Source of the DNA: G965230615 sp965230615
GTDB taxonomy: Bacteria; Pseudomonadota; Gammaproteobacteria; HTCC5015
Assembly: GCA_965230615.1 (NCBI GenBank)
Contig: OZ246012.1
Location: 3,348,001-3,412,000, forward strand
Direction: 5' to 3'
DNA length: 64,000 bases
How positions within the stretch are numbered: position 1 is the stretch's first letter; each line of letters begins with the position of its first letter. The position numbers and the translations under genes are program-made. Shown one piece after another: positions 8,865 to 18,800 of this stretch. The notes below the pieces were generated by a model. It made no database searches and was not told the DNA's origin. It worked only from the letters and a program-made list of their open reading frames with translations.

Positions 8865-9470
8865 TTAAAACCGGCTCGCGAATACTAGACGAAATGTATT
8901 GCTTAGACCTTTATCTTCATTTGCATATTGGGTGTACTGAGCACTAAAGTTGAGCTTTTTGAATTGATAGCCTAATGAAGCCTGAATATAGGCACCACTA
9001 TCAATATCAATGTCTTCTTCGCGGCAATCTGAGCAATTGCCAATACTTCTTTCTGATTGCAATATATTGCTCAGTCCGGCATGTGCTTTAAAGTAAGCAT
9101 TACTTTTGTTGCCAAAAAAAAATTGTGGCCCCAGCCCAGCATAAATTTGTATAGCGTTTGCAGAAGAGTCAGCGGTTTCTATATCGCCATCGTCTATGCC
9201 GCCGACAACCTGGACTGTTTCAGTAAAACTTTCTTCATCGTCATAAATGATTATCGAGCTTCCTAAAGAAGCTGAAAGGTATTGGTTGATGATATAGTCG
9301 GCCGAAAAGCCAATAGCATATGCAGTATCATCGACGCCTTCAGAGCGCGCTTTATTGTTATCAATATTAACTTGTTCAAGATAACCGCCGATTGCCCAAT
9401 CAGCATGTGCTGACGAGTAGAGAGAGAGGTAAGCTATTGTTATTGCTAATGTTAAGCGATTCTTTTGCAT
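8865..9470 (-). CDS. Outer-membrane beta-barrel protein
   Basis: A 201-residue protein with a clear signal peptide (residues 1-23, cleavage after SAHA) followed by alternating amphipathic strands of a small beta-barrel. Stretches such as YAIGFSADYIINQYLSASLG and ASLGYQFKKLNFSAQYTQY are strand pairs, and the chain ends in a C-terminal Phe (FASRF), the usual recognition signal for outer-membrane assembly. A CSDC pair (~142-145) lies in a predicted loop. Size and pattern resemble OmpW/OprF-N-type or porin-family barrels, but no exact family is recognised. It lies between the two direct repeats and points away from the NRPS; a link to it, such as export or self-protection, would be speculation. 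Confidence 0.75.
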   Translation of the reverse strand: MQKNRLTLAITIAYLSLYSSAHADWAIGGYLEQVNIDNNKARSEGVDDTAYAIGFSADYIINQYLSASLGSSIIIYDDEESFTETVQVVGGIDDGDIETADSSANAIQIYAGLGPQFFFGNKSNAYFKAHAGLSNILQSERSIGNCSDCREEDIDIDSGAYIQASLGYQFKKLNFSAQYTQYANEDKGLSNTFRLVFASRF

Positions 9471-9497
9471 TTTATGTTAGCCCTTTTTAATTGTGTA

Positions 9498-9881
9498 TTT
9501 GATTATTAGTATGATTTAAATACCAGAGTGTACAAATATTTTACATGAAACAATATAATAAGTCGTAAAGTCCATACTGAGGTATAGGCTATTTGAGTAG
9601 AGCGACAGCTTATGTTTGAGTCGTTTTTACTTGTTAAACTTGAAGATCCTGCAAAAGGTGGAGTGGTATTTTACGAAGCTTGTTATATACGAAGTGTCAA
9701 TATTAAACGGACCTTGTGTCAGGTCTAATGTTGTTGCCTCAGGCGCTTCATGGACGGCTCAGTCTCTAAATATACTAAATGTCAAATGCTTATAAAATAT
9801 CGGTAGCTATTTTTCGACTAAATTGATTTAATGTTATTAGCAAGGGGTGATCTTGGGAGAGGTCAATCAACATTAATAATT
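9498..9881 (+). repeat. Diverged direct repeat, copy 2 (upstream of the NRPS gene)
   Basis: The second copy of the segment at 8154-8522, about 384 bp, in the same orientation. It ends ~300 bp before the NRPS start and so probably belongs to the NRPS regulatory region. The best-kept blocks are at its two ends, around 9498-9560 and 9795-9881, while the middle is more diverged. Confidence 0.8.
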
Positions 9882-10031
9882 CTATAGTAAGGTGGAGTTT
9901 GGCAATCGGTTGCCTTAAATGATAATAAAATTGGGCATGTTTTTATATTTGCCTATGGCAGTCCTAAGCATTTAGTGTTGGCAAACGATTATTCTCTTTA
10001 GTGTTTCTATCACGCGATAAATCCCAAAAAT

Positions 10032-10066
10032 CGCATTGCATTAGCCAGCGATAATGCGCGTTTTTT
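10032..10066 (+). terminator. Terminator-like hairpin in the NRPS leader
   Basis: CGCATT (10032-10037) pairs with AATGCG (10053-10058) around a ~15-base loop, followed by a run of six T. The stem is short. If transcription starts upstream (for example within repeat copy 2) this could work as a leader attenuator; it may also be chance. Confidence 0.3.
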
Positions 10067-10181
10067 CTGTGTGTATAGAAATACTAGTGAAATATTACGT
10101 TATTGACTTGCCTGATTTCATTTTAATAAGTAAAGAGTCCGGGTGGTATAGTAAAGCCTGGTATAAGCAAGGGTGAAGGGG

Positions 10182-13100
10182 ATGAATGACAAGCTTAAGG
10201 CATTGGCTGACAAGAAAGTATTGTTGCGCAAGTTATTGGAGAAACAGCAGTCTAATTTAGAAAAAAATGATTCATCTGATGAAGTTGTTTTACAGCCAGT
10301 CAGTCGAGACCAGTTAATACCATTATCATATTCTCAGCGCCGTCTATGGCTGTATGAAGAAAAAAACAGTGCTGGCTTGCCAACCTACAATATGCCTGTG
10401 GCGTTGCAGCTTGAAGGTGAGCTTGATGTCGAGGCATTAGCGCAGGCATTTACCTATATATTAAAGCGTCATGAAAGCTTGCGTACACGTTTTCCCGCTG
10501 CCCCAGGTGAGCAACTGGCTCAGCAAGAAGTTTTACCTGCCGAACCTTATGCCTTGTCTTGCCATACAATTACCAAACAAGCTTTATCCGATGCTATAGC
10601 ACAGCATGCGCAAGCACCTTTTGATTTGCAGCAGGGGCCTTTGCTTAAAACGCGCTTATTACGTTTGGCGGATAAAGAGTATGTCTTGCTGTTTAATCAG
10701 CATCATATTATTACCGATGGTTGGTCCCAAGGAATACTGCTTCGAGAGTTAATGCAGGCTTACCATAGCTATAGTCAATCACAAGCTCCTGTATTACCTG
10801 CTTTAAAAATTCAATATGCTGACTATGCCTATTGGCAGAATCAACAAGATAGTCGTATCGCTGAGCAATATTGGAAAGAGTGTTTGCAAGACTATAAGCC
10901 CGATATTAGCTTGCCGGTAGATAAAGTTGGGCAGGCAACACAATCAACGGCTTGCGTTTATAAACAACAATACCCATCAGCGCTGAGTACGGTATTGAGT
11001 CAATTTTGTCAAAAACACAATGTGTCATTGTTTATGGGGCTGCTAACAGCAATGAGTGTTGTGTTGCAACGTTATAGTCAGAACAATGATATTTGTATTG
11101 GTACAACGACAGCAGGTCGACAGCATTCCGAGCTTGAGGGTTTAATTGGTTTTTTTATTAACATCGTTGCCTTGCGTATTGAGATAGGTTCGCGGCAAAG
11201 TGGTTTATCACTCTTGCAGCAAATTAAAAAGCTTACATTGGAGGCCTACGAGCATGGAGCATTACCATTTGAAGATGTGCTCAGCATTAGTGGCCAACAA
11301 GGCGATGCATTGTTGCCAGTTATTATCCGGCATCAAAACTTTCCAGATGTTGCATTAGGTTCAGTGGGTGGCGAACTAAAGATACGACAACTACAGCAAA
11401 CGGTTAAACAACGCGCCAAGTGTGCATTAGATTTTGGTTTTTATGGGCAAGGGGACGATCTATCCGTTGTGGTCGAGTATGCGGGTGACTTATTTAATGC
11501 CTCAACAATAGAACGGCTGATTGAGCATCATCAGCAAATCCTTCGGGCGTTAGTGAGTTCACCTGATCAGTTAATGATAAATTACGAGCTGCTTACCCAG
11601 CAAGAGCAGCGACAGCTATTACCCGCAGCACCGGCCCGCATATTAGTACTGAGTGAACAACCTTCGGTTTTGTCACACTTCGCGCAACAAGTCCAAGCCC
11701 AGCCGCAGGCCATAGCGGTTTATACCGAAGATGGTCAGGCACTCGACTATGTGAGCCTCAATAGGCAGGCCAATCGTTTGGCTGCGTATTTACAGGATCA
11801 AGGGATCAATATCGGTGACCGGGTGGCCCTATGCCTGCCACGTTCGGCAGACTATTTAAGTGCGCTGTTGGCGATCTGGCGAGTGGGTGCGGTGTATGTA
11901 CCATTAGACCCAGATTACCCCTCACATTACTTACAGCTGCTTATCGACGATGCTCAGCCGACACTGGTTTTAAGTTGTAGCGATGTGGCAGGCTGTGTCG
12001 AGTTCGGCGATATCATTTATCTTGATCAGCTGACACTAGTTGATGCAGAGTACACGCCTGTGGTGATCAACGCATCATATATCGCGTATATCATGTACAC
12101 CTCGGGCTCGACAGGTCGCCCGAAAGGAGTGATGGTGCCGCATCAACAACTGCAGAACTGGTTGCAGTCGCTGTATCAGCAATTACCCTTTGCACCTGAC
12201 GAAGTGGTTGCGCAAAAAACCACGGCGGCCTTTGCGGTCTCGATGAAAGAAATGCTGGCAGGTTTATTAGCCGGTTGCCCGCAAGTGATCGTGAGTAATG
12301 CCACGGCGAAAGACAGTCAGGCTTTCTTAAAGGTATTGCAAGATTATAAAGTGACGCGGTTAAATATTGTACCGTCGCATCTGCAGGCCTTGTTGTGGGA
12401 ATTAAAAGACAATGCCGCACTGAGCTTGGCGACACTGCGTTACTGCATTACCGCCGGAGAACCATTAACGCAAGCCTTACTGGGCGAAGCGCAGCAGCAA
12501 TTGCCGCAAGTTGAGCTGTGGAATAACTACGGTTGTACCGAGATCAATGATATCAGTTACTACCGTGCAGACCAGACAGTGGCCGATCAAGTGTTTGTGC
12601 CGATTGGTGAGGCGATCGCCAATAGTCGTGTGTATGTGTTAGATAAACACTATCGCCCCGTACCGACGGGTGTGGTTGGGCAAGTGTATGTGGATAGTGC
12701 GAGTGTGTCTTACGGTTACTGGCAACGGGCGAGTTTAACGGCAGAGAGTTATATTCCGCATTTATACAGTGATACCCCAGGTGCGCGATTGTATGCGACG
12801 GGTGATATGGCGCGCTATTTGGCCGACGGTTCATTGGAGTATATGAGCCGTGAAGACTTTCAGATCAAGATCCGGGGTAACCGGATAGATGTGAGACAGG
12901 TTGAGAAAGTCTTAACCGAAATAGAGGGTGTGCAACAAGGTGTGGTGGCCGCGTGGTCGGCAGGCGATGAGCCAGCTCAGTTGGTGGCGTATTATGTTTT
13001 GGCAGAAGCAGAAGCAGAAGCAGAAGCAGAAGCAGAAGCAGAAGCAGAAGCAGAAGCAGGCATTAGTGTTGCCTCATTACGGCAAGCCTTGCAGGCGGCG

Positions 13101-15575
13101 TTACCGGATTTTATGGTACCGAGTTTATATACCGAACTGCCGAGCTTACCGCGCTTAGCCAATGGTAAATTAGATCGATTAAGTCTGCCGGTGCCTGATC
13201 TGCAGCGAGATGCGCAAGCCTATGTTGCCCCCGAAACTGAAACCGAACAGCAATTACTGGCCTTATGTGAGACATTATTATCTGCTGAACGCATCAGTAT
13301 AATGGATAACTTTCTCACGTTAGGCGGACATTCCCTGTTGGCCACACGTTTAGTGTCGCAATTGCGTGCACAGCAGAATGTTGATATCAGCTTACGCGAT
13401 GTATTTGAGGCCGAGAGCTTCCGCGAATTAGCCCAGCGTATTGAGCATGCGGCCAGCAGTGCCAGTTTGATTCCTTTGCTGCCCATTGACCGTGATCAAC
13501 AAATACCGCTATCGTATTCACAACGGCGCCTATGGTTGTTTGAACAAAACAATGAGCAACAACTCATTAGCTATAATATGCCTGTTGTCTTAAGTGTGCA
13601 GGGCAATGTGTCAGCGGTTACCATGCAGTCTGCCTTAGATTATCTGTCTGAACGACATGAAGTGCTACGCACCGTATTCAGTATTGATACAACTGTTGAT
13701 GAAGGTGTTGTGCAGCGTATCCTACCAACACCGGTAGTAGTGTTGGAGGAAGATGATGTTTCAGATATCACCGCAGAAGACTTGCAGATAGCCGTCTTGC
13801 GGGCGCGGGCCAGTGAACATGCCAGTCGCTACTTTGATATTACGCAGGGGCCTTTAATGAGTGTCTGCCTGATTAAAACCGGTGCACAAGAGTCGGTATT
13901 ATTATTTAATCAACATCATATTATCTCGGATGGCTGGTCAGTCGGCGTTTTATTAAGAGAGTTATTGCAAGCCTATGATGCGTTTATACAGGGTAATGCG
14001 CCCAGCTTGCCAGACTTGCCGATTCAATATGCCGACTATGCGCATTGGCAACATCAACATGACTTAAGCGTACAGCGTGACTATTGGCAAAGCCAACTCA
14101 AGGATGTTGAGCCTGGGCTGAGCCTGCCATATGACCGCCTGCTGCAACCAGGGCAGGTGAGTAAAGCTAAGTGGTTATATGTGCCTTATGCGGCAGATCT
14201 GGGCGCAGGCATTGCGCGCTTAAATCAGCGCTATGGGACATCCTTGTTTATGGTGCTGTTAGCAGCGATGAGTATTGTCTTACAACGCTATACTCAAAAA
14301 ACCGATATCTGTATTGGTACCACCACCGCCGGTCGTGACCGGGCAGAGCTTGAAGGTGTACTGGGCTTTTTTGTGAATATTATGGCGCTAAGGCTGGATA
14401 TGAAATCGGCCCGCAGTGGTGCCGAGCTTTTACAGCAAGCCAGGCAGGTGGCGTTGCAGGCATTCGAACATGCATTTATTCCTTTTGAAGACGTATTGGC
14501 AGGCATTGAACAGCGGGGTGATGCGCTGGTACCGGTAATGTTGCGGCATCAAAACTACCCGGATGCAACCGCTGATGTGGAAAGTGAATACCTGACGGTT
14601 AACGCGGTTACGGTTAGGCAAGCTATTGCCAAGCAACAACAAACGGTTGTCGAGCAAGAAGCCAAAGCAAAATGTGAGCTGGACTTTGCCTTCTATGGCG
14701 AAGGTGAGTCATTGTATGTAGTGGTTGAGTATGCGAGTGATTTGTTTGATGAGGCGACGGTTGCCCGTATGGTGGCTCATCATGGGCAAGCCTTGGGTGA
14801 ATTGATCGATAATATCGAAGCACCCATACAGCGATACAATATCTTAAGTGCCCAAGAGCGGCAGCAATTACTGCCAGAAAAAATTCAGGGTGAAATCGCG
14901 CTTGCTAAAGAGCCTTCCGTGCTGGATCGGTTTACACTGCAGCTAGCGCAGCAGAGTGATAAGATCGCCTGCTATGAAGAGAATGGGCGTAAGGTCAGTT
15001 ATGCCGATTTAGATCGCCATGTGAATCAACTAGCGCATTACTTTGTGGCGCAAGGCGTGCAAGAAGCTGACCGTATCGCGTTGTGTCTACCGCGCTCGAT
15101 TGATTATCTTGCAGGCCTGTTGGCGATCTGGAAACTCGGGGCGGTTTATATCCCCTTGGATCCTGATTATCCGGCGCAGTATCTGCGCTTGATTATCGAT
15201 GATGCGCAGCCGACGCTGGTGTTAACCACCGCGCAATACCAGACGGCATTGCAGGCTGAATCAGTGCAGGCGTCTGTTAAGTGTTGCTTGTTAGAGCAAA
15301 TCACGCTGGCGGATTATACAGCGACATTCACAGCCCAGCCGATAAACCCAGAGCGGCTTGCTTATATCATGTATACCTCGGGTTCTACCGGCAGGCCGAA
15401 AGGTGTGATGGTGCCACATCGGCAGTTACAGAACTGGCTCTATACCTTATATAAGCGCTTGCCATTTGAGGAAGATGAAGTGGTTGCGCAAAAAACCACG
15501 GCGGCCTTTGCGGTCTCGATGAAAGAAATGCTGGCAGGTTTATTAGCCGGCTTGCCCGCAAGTGATCGTGAGTAA
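10182..15575 (+). CDS. Nonribosomal peptide synthetase, N-terminal part (modules 1-2, broken by frameshift)
   Basis: The 5' part of a giant NRPS gene. I place the start at ATG 10182, which has AAGGG at 10169-10173 at eight bases spacing; an in-frame GTG at 10173 is the alternative. Counting residues from that GTG, it has a short helical N-terminus (~5-30), C1 (~45-480, HHIITDG at 177), A1 (~497-1008), T1 (GGHSL, carrier Ser ~1054), C2 (~1105-1575, HHIISDG at 1248) and the front half of A2. Translation then leaves frame at an extra C (15551) and stops at 15573-15575. The sequence before and after this base matches modules 1 and 4 almost exactly, so the reading frame clearly continues in the gene part at 15562-30867. 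Without that base the whole is 6894 residues. Either a real mutation or a sequencing/assembly error explains the break. Confidence 0.92.
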   Translation: MNDKLKALADKKVLLRKLLEKQQSNLEKNDSSDEVVLQPVSRDQLIPLSYSQRRLWLYEEKNSAGLPTYNMPVALQLEGELDVEALAQAFTYILKRHESLRTRFPAAPGEQLAQQEVLPAEPYALSCHTITKQALSDAIAQHAQAPFDLQQGPLLKTRLLRLADKEYVLLFNQHHIITDGWSQGILLRELMQAYHSYSQSQAPVLPALKIQYADYAYWQNQQDSRIAEQYWKECLQDYKPDISLPVDKVGQATQSTACVYKQQYPSALSTVLSQFCQKHNVSLFMGLLTAMSVVLQRYSQNNDICIGTTTAGRQHSELEGLIGFFINIVALRIEIGSRQSGLSLLQQIKKLTLEAYEHGALPFEDVLSISGQQGDALLPVIIRHQNFPDVALGSVGGELKIRQLQQTVKQRAKCALDFGFYGQGDDLSVVVEYAGDLFNASTIERLIEHHQQILRALVSSPDQLMINYELLTQQEQRQLLPAAPARILVLSEQPSVLSHFAQQVQAQPQAIAVYTEDGQALDYVSLNRQANRLAAYLQDQGINIGDRVALCLPRSADYLSALLAIWRVGAVYVPLDPDYPSHYLQLLIDDAQPTLVLSCSDVAGCVEFGDIIYLDQLTLVDAEYTPVVINASYIAYIMYTSGSTGRPKGVMVPHQQLQNWLQSLYQQLPFAPDEVVAQKTTAAFAVSMKEMLAGLLAGCPQVIVSNATAKDSQAFLKVLQDYKVTRLNIVPSHLQALLWELKDNAALSLATLRYCITAGEPLTQALLGEAQQQLPQVELWNNYGCTEINDISYYRADQTVADQVFVPIGEAIANSRVYVLDKHYRPVPTGVVGQVYVDSASVSYGYWQRASLTAESYIPHLYSDTPGARLYATGDMARYLADGSLEYMSREDFQIKIRGNRIDVRQVEKVLTEIEGVQQGVVAAWSAGDEPAQLVAYYVLAEAEAEAEAEAEAEAEAEAGISVASLRQALQAALPDFMVPSLYTELPSLPRLANGKLDRLSLPVPDLQRDAQAYVAPETETEQQLLALCETLLSAERISIMDNFLTLGGHSLLATRLVSQLRAQQNVDISLRDVFEAESFRELAQRIEHAASSASLIPLLPIDRDQQIPLSYSQRRLWLFEQNNEQQLISYNMPVVLSVQGNVSAVTMQSALDYLSERHEVLRTVFSIDTTVDEGVVQRILPTPVVVLEEDDVSDITAEDLQIAVLRARASEHASRYFDITQGPLMSVCLIKTGAQESVLLFNQHHIISDGWSVGVLLRELLQAYDAFIQGNAPSLPDLPIQYADYAHWQHQHDLSVQRDYWQSQLKDVEPGLSLPYDRLLQPGQVSKAKWLYVPYAADLGAGIARLNQRYGTSLFMVLLAAMSIVLQRYTQKTDICIGTTTAGRDRAELEGVLGFFVNIMALRLDMKSARSGAELLQQARQVALQAFEHAFIPFEDVLAGIEQRGDALVPVMLRHQNYPDATADVESEYLTVNAVTVRQAIAKQQQTVVEQEAKAKCELDFAFYGEGESLYVVVEYASDLFDEATVARMVAHHGQALGELIDNIEAPIQRYNILSAQERQQLLPEKIQGEIALAKEPSVLDRFTLQLAQQSDKIACYEENGRKVSYADLDRHVNQLAHYFVAQGVQEADRIALCLPRSIDYLAGLLAIWKLGAVYIPLDPDYPAQYLRLIIDDAQPTLVLTTAQYQTALQAESVQASVKCCLLEQITLADYTATFTAQPINPERLAYIMYTSGSTGRPKGVMVPHRQLQNWLYTLYKRLPFEEDEVVAQKTTAAFAVSMKEMLAGLLAGLPASDRE
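11685..11939 (+). repeat. NRPS A-domain repeat tract a, copy in module 1
   Basis: 255 bp matching 21322-21576 with only about five substitutions seen by eye, in the same orientation. It codes for the N-terminal part of the A domain. A less similar stretch of ~145 bp separates it from the next tract. Confidence 0.85.
12084..13198 (+). repeat. NRPS A-domain repeat tract b, copy in module 1
   Basis: 1115 bp matching 21724-22814 with one substitution noticed (CTG/CTA near 12518) and a 24-bp length difference in the GCAGAA microsatellite. The tract ends sharply at the A-T linker (GTGCCTGA). This level of identity between modules, against clear divergence outside it, indicates recent conversion or unequal exchange. 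Confidence 0.9.
13002..13058 (+). repeat. GCAGAA microsatellite in A1 (nine units)
   Basis: Nine and a half tandem GCAGAA hexamers coding for an Ala-Glu repeat in the hinge part of the A1 C-terminal subdomain. The matching place in A4 has five units. All lengths stay in frame. Confidence 0.95.
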
Positions 15576-15893
15576 TGCCACGGCGAAAGACAGTCAGGCT
15601 TTCTTAAAGGTATTGCAAGATTATAAAGTGACGCGGTTAAATATTGTACCGTCGCATCTGCAGGCCTTGTTGTGGGAATTAAAAGACAATGCCGCACTGA
15701 GCTTGGCGACACTGCGTTACTGCATTACCGCCGGAGAACCATTAACGCAAGCCTTACTGGGTGAAGCACAGCAGCAATTGCCGCAAGTTGAGCTATGGAA
15801 TAACTACGGTTGTACCGAGATCAATGATATCAGTTACTACCGTGCAGACCAGACAGTGGCCGATCAAGTGTTTGTGCCGATTGGTGAGGCGAT
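15477..15893 (+). repeat. NRPS A-domain repeat tract b, partial copy in module 2
   Basis: 417 bp almost identical to 12201-12616 and 21841-22256, with two or three substitutions plus the inserted C at 15551. On both sides the module 2 sequence diverges abruptly, which is what a conversion tract looks like. Confidence 0.88.
15551..15551 (+). other. Frameshift site: one extra C in A2 of the NRPS
   Basis: The equivalent positions in A1 (near 12274) and A4 (near 21914) read GCCGGTTGCCCG, while here the text is GCCGGCTTGCCCG. The extra base turns the expected LAGCPQVIVSN into LAGLPASDRE followed by a stop. Flanking DNA is otherwise almost identical for 75 bases upstream and 340 bases downstream. 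Confidence 0.9.
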
Positions 15894-18800
15894 TGCCAAT
15901 AGCCGCGTGTATGTGCTGGATGTGGCCTTGCGGGCAGTGCCAGTGGGTGTGGTAGGAACAATTTATGTCGATAGTGGCAGTCTCTCGCACGGCTATTGGC
16001 AGCAGCCGGGGATGACAGCTGAGCATTATATACCGCATCCCTATAGTGATAAGCCTGGCGCGCGCTTATACAATACCGGTGATATGGCACGCTATTTAGC
16101 GGATGGTTCATTAGAGTATATGAACCGTGAAGATTTTCAAATTAAGGTCCGCGGTAACCGGATTGATGTGCGGCAAGTAGAAAGAGTATTAGCTGATATT
16201 GACGGTGTTAAGCAAGGTGTTGTTGCTGCCTGGTCGGCTGACGCAGAGCCTGCGCAATTAGTGGCCTATTATGTGTTAACAGAAGAGGCATCACTGAATG
16301 TAGAGTCCCTGCGTGAATCACTACAAGCTGTATTACCGGATTTTATGGTGCCGAGCTTGTATACCGAACTGCCGAGCTTACCGCAATTAGCCAATGGTAA
16401 GTTGGACCGGCTTAACTTGCCGGTACCTGAAGGGCAGTCATTATTCGGTCATTATCAAGCCCCGGTGACAGTAACAGAGAAAACCCTGGTGACTTTTTGT
16501 GAAGACTTGCTATCGCAAGATAAAGTGAGTGTCAGTGCTAACTTTTTTCATATTGGTGGGCATTCCCTGCTAGCTACGCGATTGGTCTCCCAGATTCGCA
16601 GCCACTTTCAAGTGGATATTGCATTACGAGACATATTTGATTTGCCAGACTTGCGCAGCCTGGCCAAACAAATAGAGCGAGCAGGTCAAAGTGAGATACC
16701 GGCTTTATTGCCGGCAGAAGAATATACTGGCGTTTTGTCGTATGCCCAGCAGCGCTTGTGGGTAGTCGATCAAATTGAGCAAGGCAGTCCGCAATATAAT
16801 ATGCCCGCCGCGTTGATGCTTACCGGTGATTTAGATGTGGCTGCTTTGCAGGCAACTTTGGAAAAGATTGTTGAGCGACACAGTGTGCTGCGTAGTGTAT
16901 TTGTGGCTGAGTCGGGTGAGGCTAAACAAGTGGTTAAGCCAGTAACGTTATTTCATCTCGAGCAAGGTGAGATTGAGGTACAGCAGCCCGAACAGGAACG
17001 ACAAGCCATACAGGCAGCTGCATACACCGAGGCGCAGCAGCCATTTGATTTAAGCCAAGACTGTATGTTGCGCGCCAGATTATTACGTTGTGCTTTGAGT
17101 AGTGAACATAATGAAGTGCGTCATGCTCTGTTATTAACCATGCATCATATTGCAGGTGATGGCTGGTCACTGGGTTTGATCGTGCAAGAAATGAGTGTGT
17201 TATACGAAGCTTATAGTTTAGCGAAAGCTTGTCCATTATCGCCGTTGCCGGTGCAATACAGTGATTATGCGCAATGGCAACGCAGCTGGTTGCAAGGCGA
17301 TAAACTGGCGGGTGAACTGCAATACTGGCAGGCAACATTAGCCGGTATTCCGCAGGTGCATGCCTTACCGCTCGACTACCCAAGGCCTGCAAGGCAAAGT
17401 TATAAAGGTGCTTTGGTTGAACAAAGTATCGATAGTCAGTTGCTCAAAAAGCTTAAAATCCTGGCTCAGGATGCAGGCGTGACCTTATTTATGTTGTTGC
17501 AGTCAGCTTATGCGGTATTGATGCACCGTTATAGTGGTCAGGGCGATATCGTGATTGGCACTCCTATTGCTAACCGTGAGCAAGCAGAAGTAGAGCCGTT
17601 AATCGGCTTTTTTGTGAATAACTTAGTGTTGCGCAGTGATATCAGTGATAACCCAACATTTTTACAATTATTGCAGCGTAACAAGGAGACCATATTATCG
17701 GCTTATGCGCATCAACAAGTACCTTTTGAGAGCATTGTTGAAGCATTACAGCCTGAGCGTGATATGAGTTATAGCCCAGTATTTCAATTAGTATTTGCGC
17801 TGCAAAATAATGAAATTGGGGCAATGCATTTGGGTGATTTGCAACTATCGCCATTAACGGAAAGTAACCCGGTTGCCAAATATGACTTAAGCCTGGACAT
17901 CTATGAGGAGCAGGCAGGGCTACTGTTACGCTGGATATACGCAGTTGATTTATTTAACGGCATGACCATACAGCAATGGGGGCGTCACTTTGAAACCTTG
18001 TTGCAAAATATTGTGACTGCACCTACAACAGCTGTCAGTCAACTGGCGCTATTGCAAGCAGATGAGCAAGCGCAACTGCTTGCCCGTGAGGCAGATATTG
18101 TCGAGTCCTATCCGGTATGTTGCATTCATGAGATGTTCGAAGCGCAAGTCGCAGCGCATCCTGCAGCGACGGCCTTGCGTTATGTCGATGACAGTATCAG
18201 CTATGCAGAACTCAATATTCGCAGTAACCGTTTGGCACATTATTTATTGTCTCAAGGTGTGCGGCCAGATCAATTGATTGGTTTATGCTTTGAAAGATCT
18301 GTCGATATGTTGGTAGCTGTATTGGCGGTACTCAAAGCAGGTGGGGCTTATGTGCCATTAGATCCAGCCTATCCGAAAGACCGCTTGCAGTTTATTGTGG
18401 ATGATACGGCCTTAGCAATACTATTAACCCAAACAGCATTGCAAACAGTGTTGGACTTTGATGTTGAGCAAATATGTTGTTTAGATGATGCCGCGTTTAC
18501 AACAGCACTGCTATTACATAGTGATGATAACCCACAAGCTACCGCACATGGCTTAACGCCAGCACATTTAGCGTATGTGATTTATACCTCTGGTTCAACC
18601 GGTAAACCGAAAGGTGTTTTGGTCGAACATCGGCATGTGAGTCGTCTGTTACGGTCAACAGAAAGCCTGATGGGCTTTAATGAGCAGGATGTTTGGAGTT
18701 TGTTCCATTCCTATGCGTTTGACTTCTCGGTATGGGAAATTTGGGGTGCGCTTTGTTATGGTGGGTGTTTAGTGATCGTGCCAAAAACAGTGGCGCAGTC

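Larger units (their letters stand above)
10300..13462 (+). other. NRPS module 1: C1-A1-T1, substrate unknown (X)
   Basis: C1 has HHIITDG at 10701-10721. A1 (about 11655-13200) has the YTSGSTGRPKG motif, but its A4-region motif reads FAVSMKE where canonical domains have FDxSxxE. Specificity positions (GrsA numbering 235, 236, 239, 278, 299, 301, 322, 330, 331) read A, V, K, N, I, A, N, D, I by eye alignment. The carrier serine codon is 13332-13334. Having a C domain first suggests acyl or peptidyl capping of the first residue, but C1 looks like C2, C4 and C6 rather than a recognisable starter subtype. Confidence 0.8.
13463..16690 (+). other. NRPS module 2: C2-A2-T2, substrate unknown (X)
   Basis: C2 HHIISDG is at 13914-13934. 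A2 (about 14915-16435) carries the frameshift at 15551 and has the same signature as A1. The carrier serine codon is 16564-16566. A2 plus T2 closely resemble A4 plus T4, including the linker EEYTG before the next C domain, showing that the pair of modules 2-3 and the pair 4-5 share an origin. Confidence 0.8.

Noticed and set aside
13002..13058. CRISPR or VNTR array
   Set aside because: The repeat is a pure hexamer without spacers and lies in frame inside a conserved coding domain.
15562..15600. A true start of a separate NRPS gene at the GTG 15562
   Set aside because: It lies in the middle of an A domain, has no ribosome-binding site, and the preceding bases continue the same domain in the other frame.
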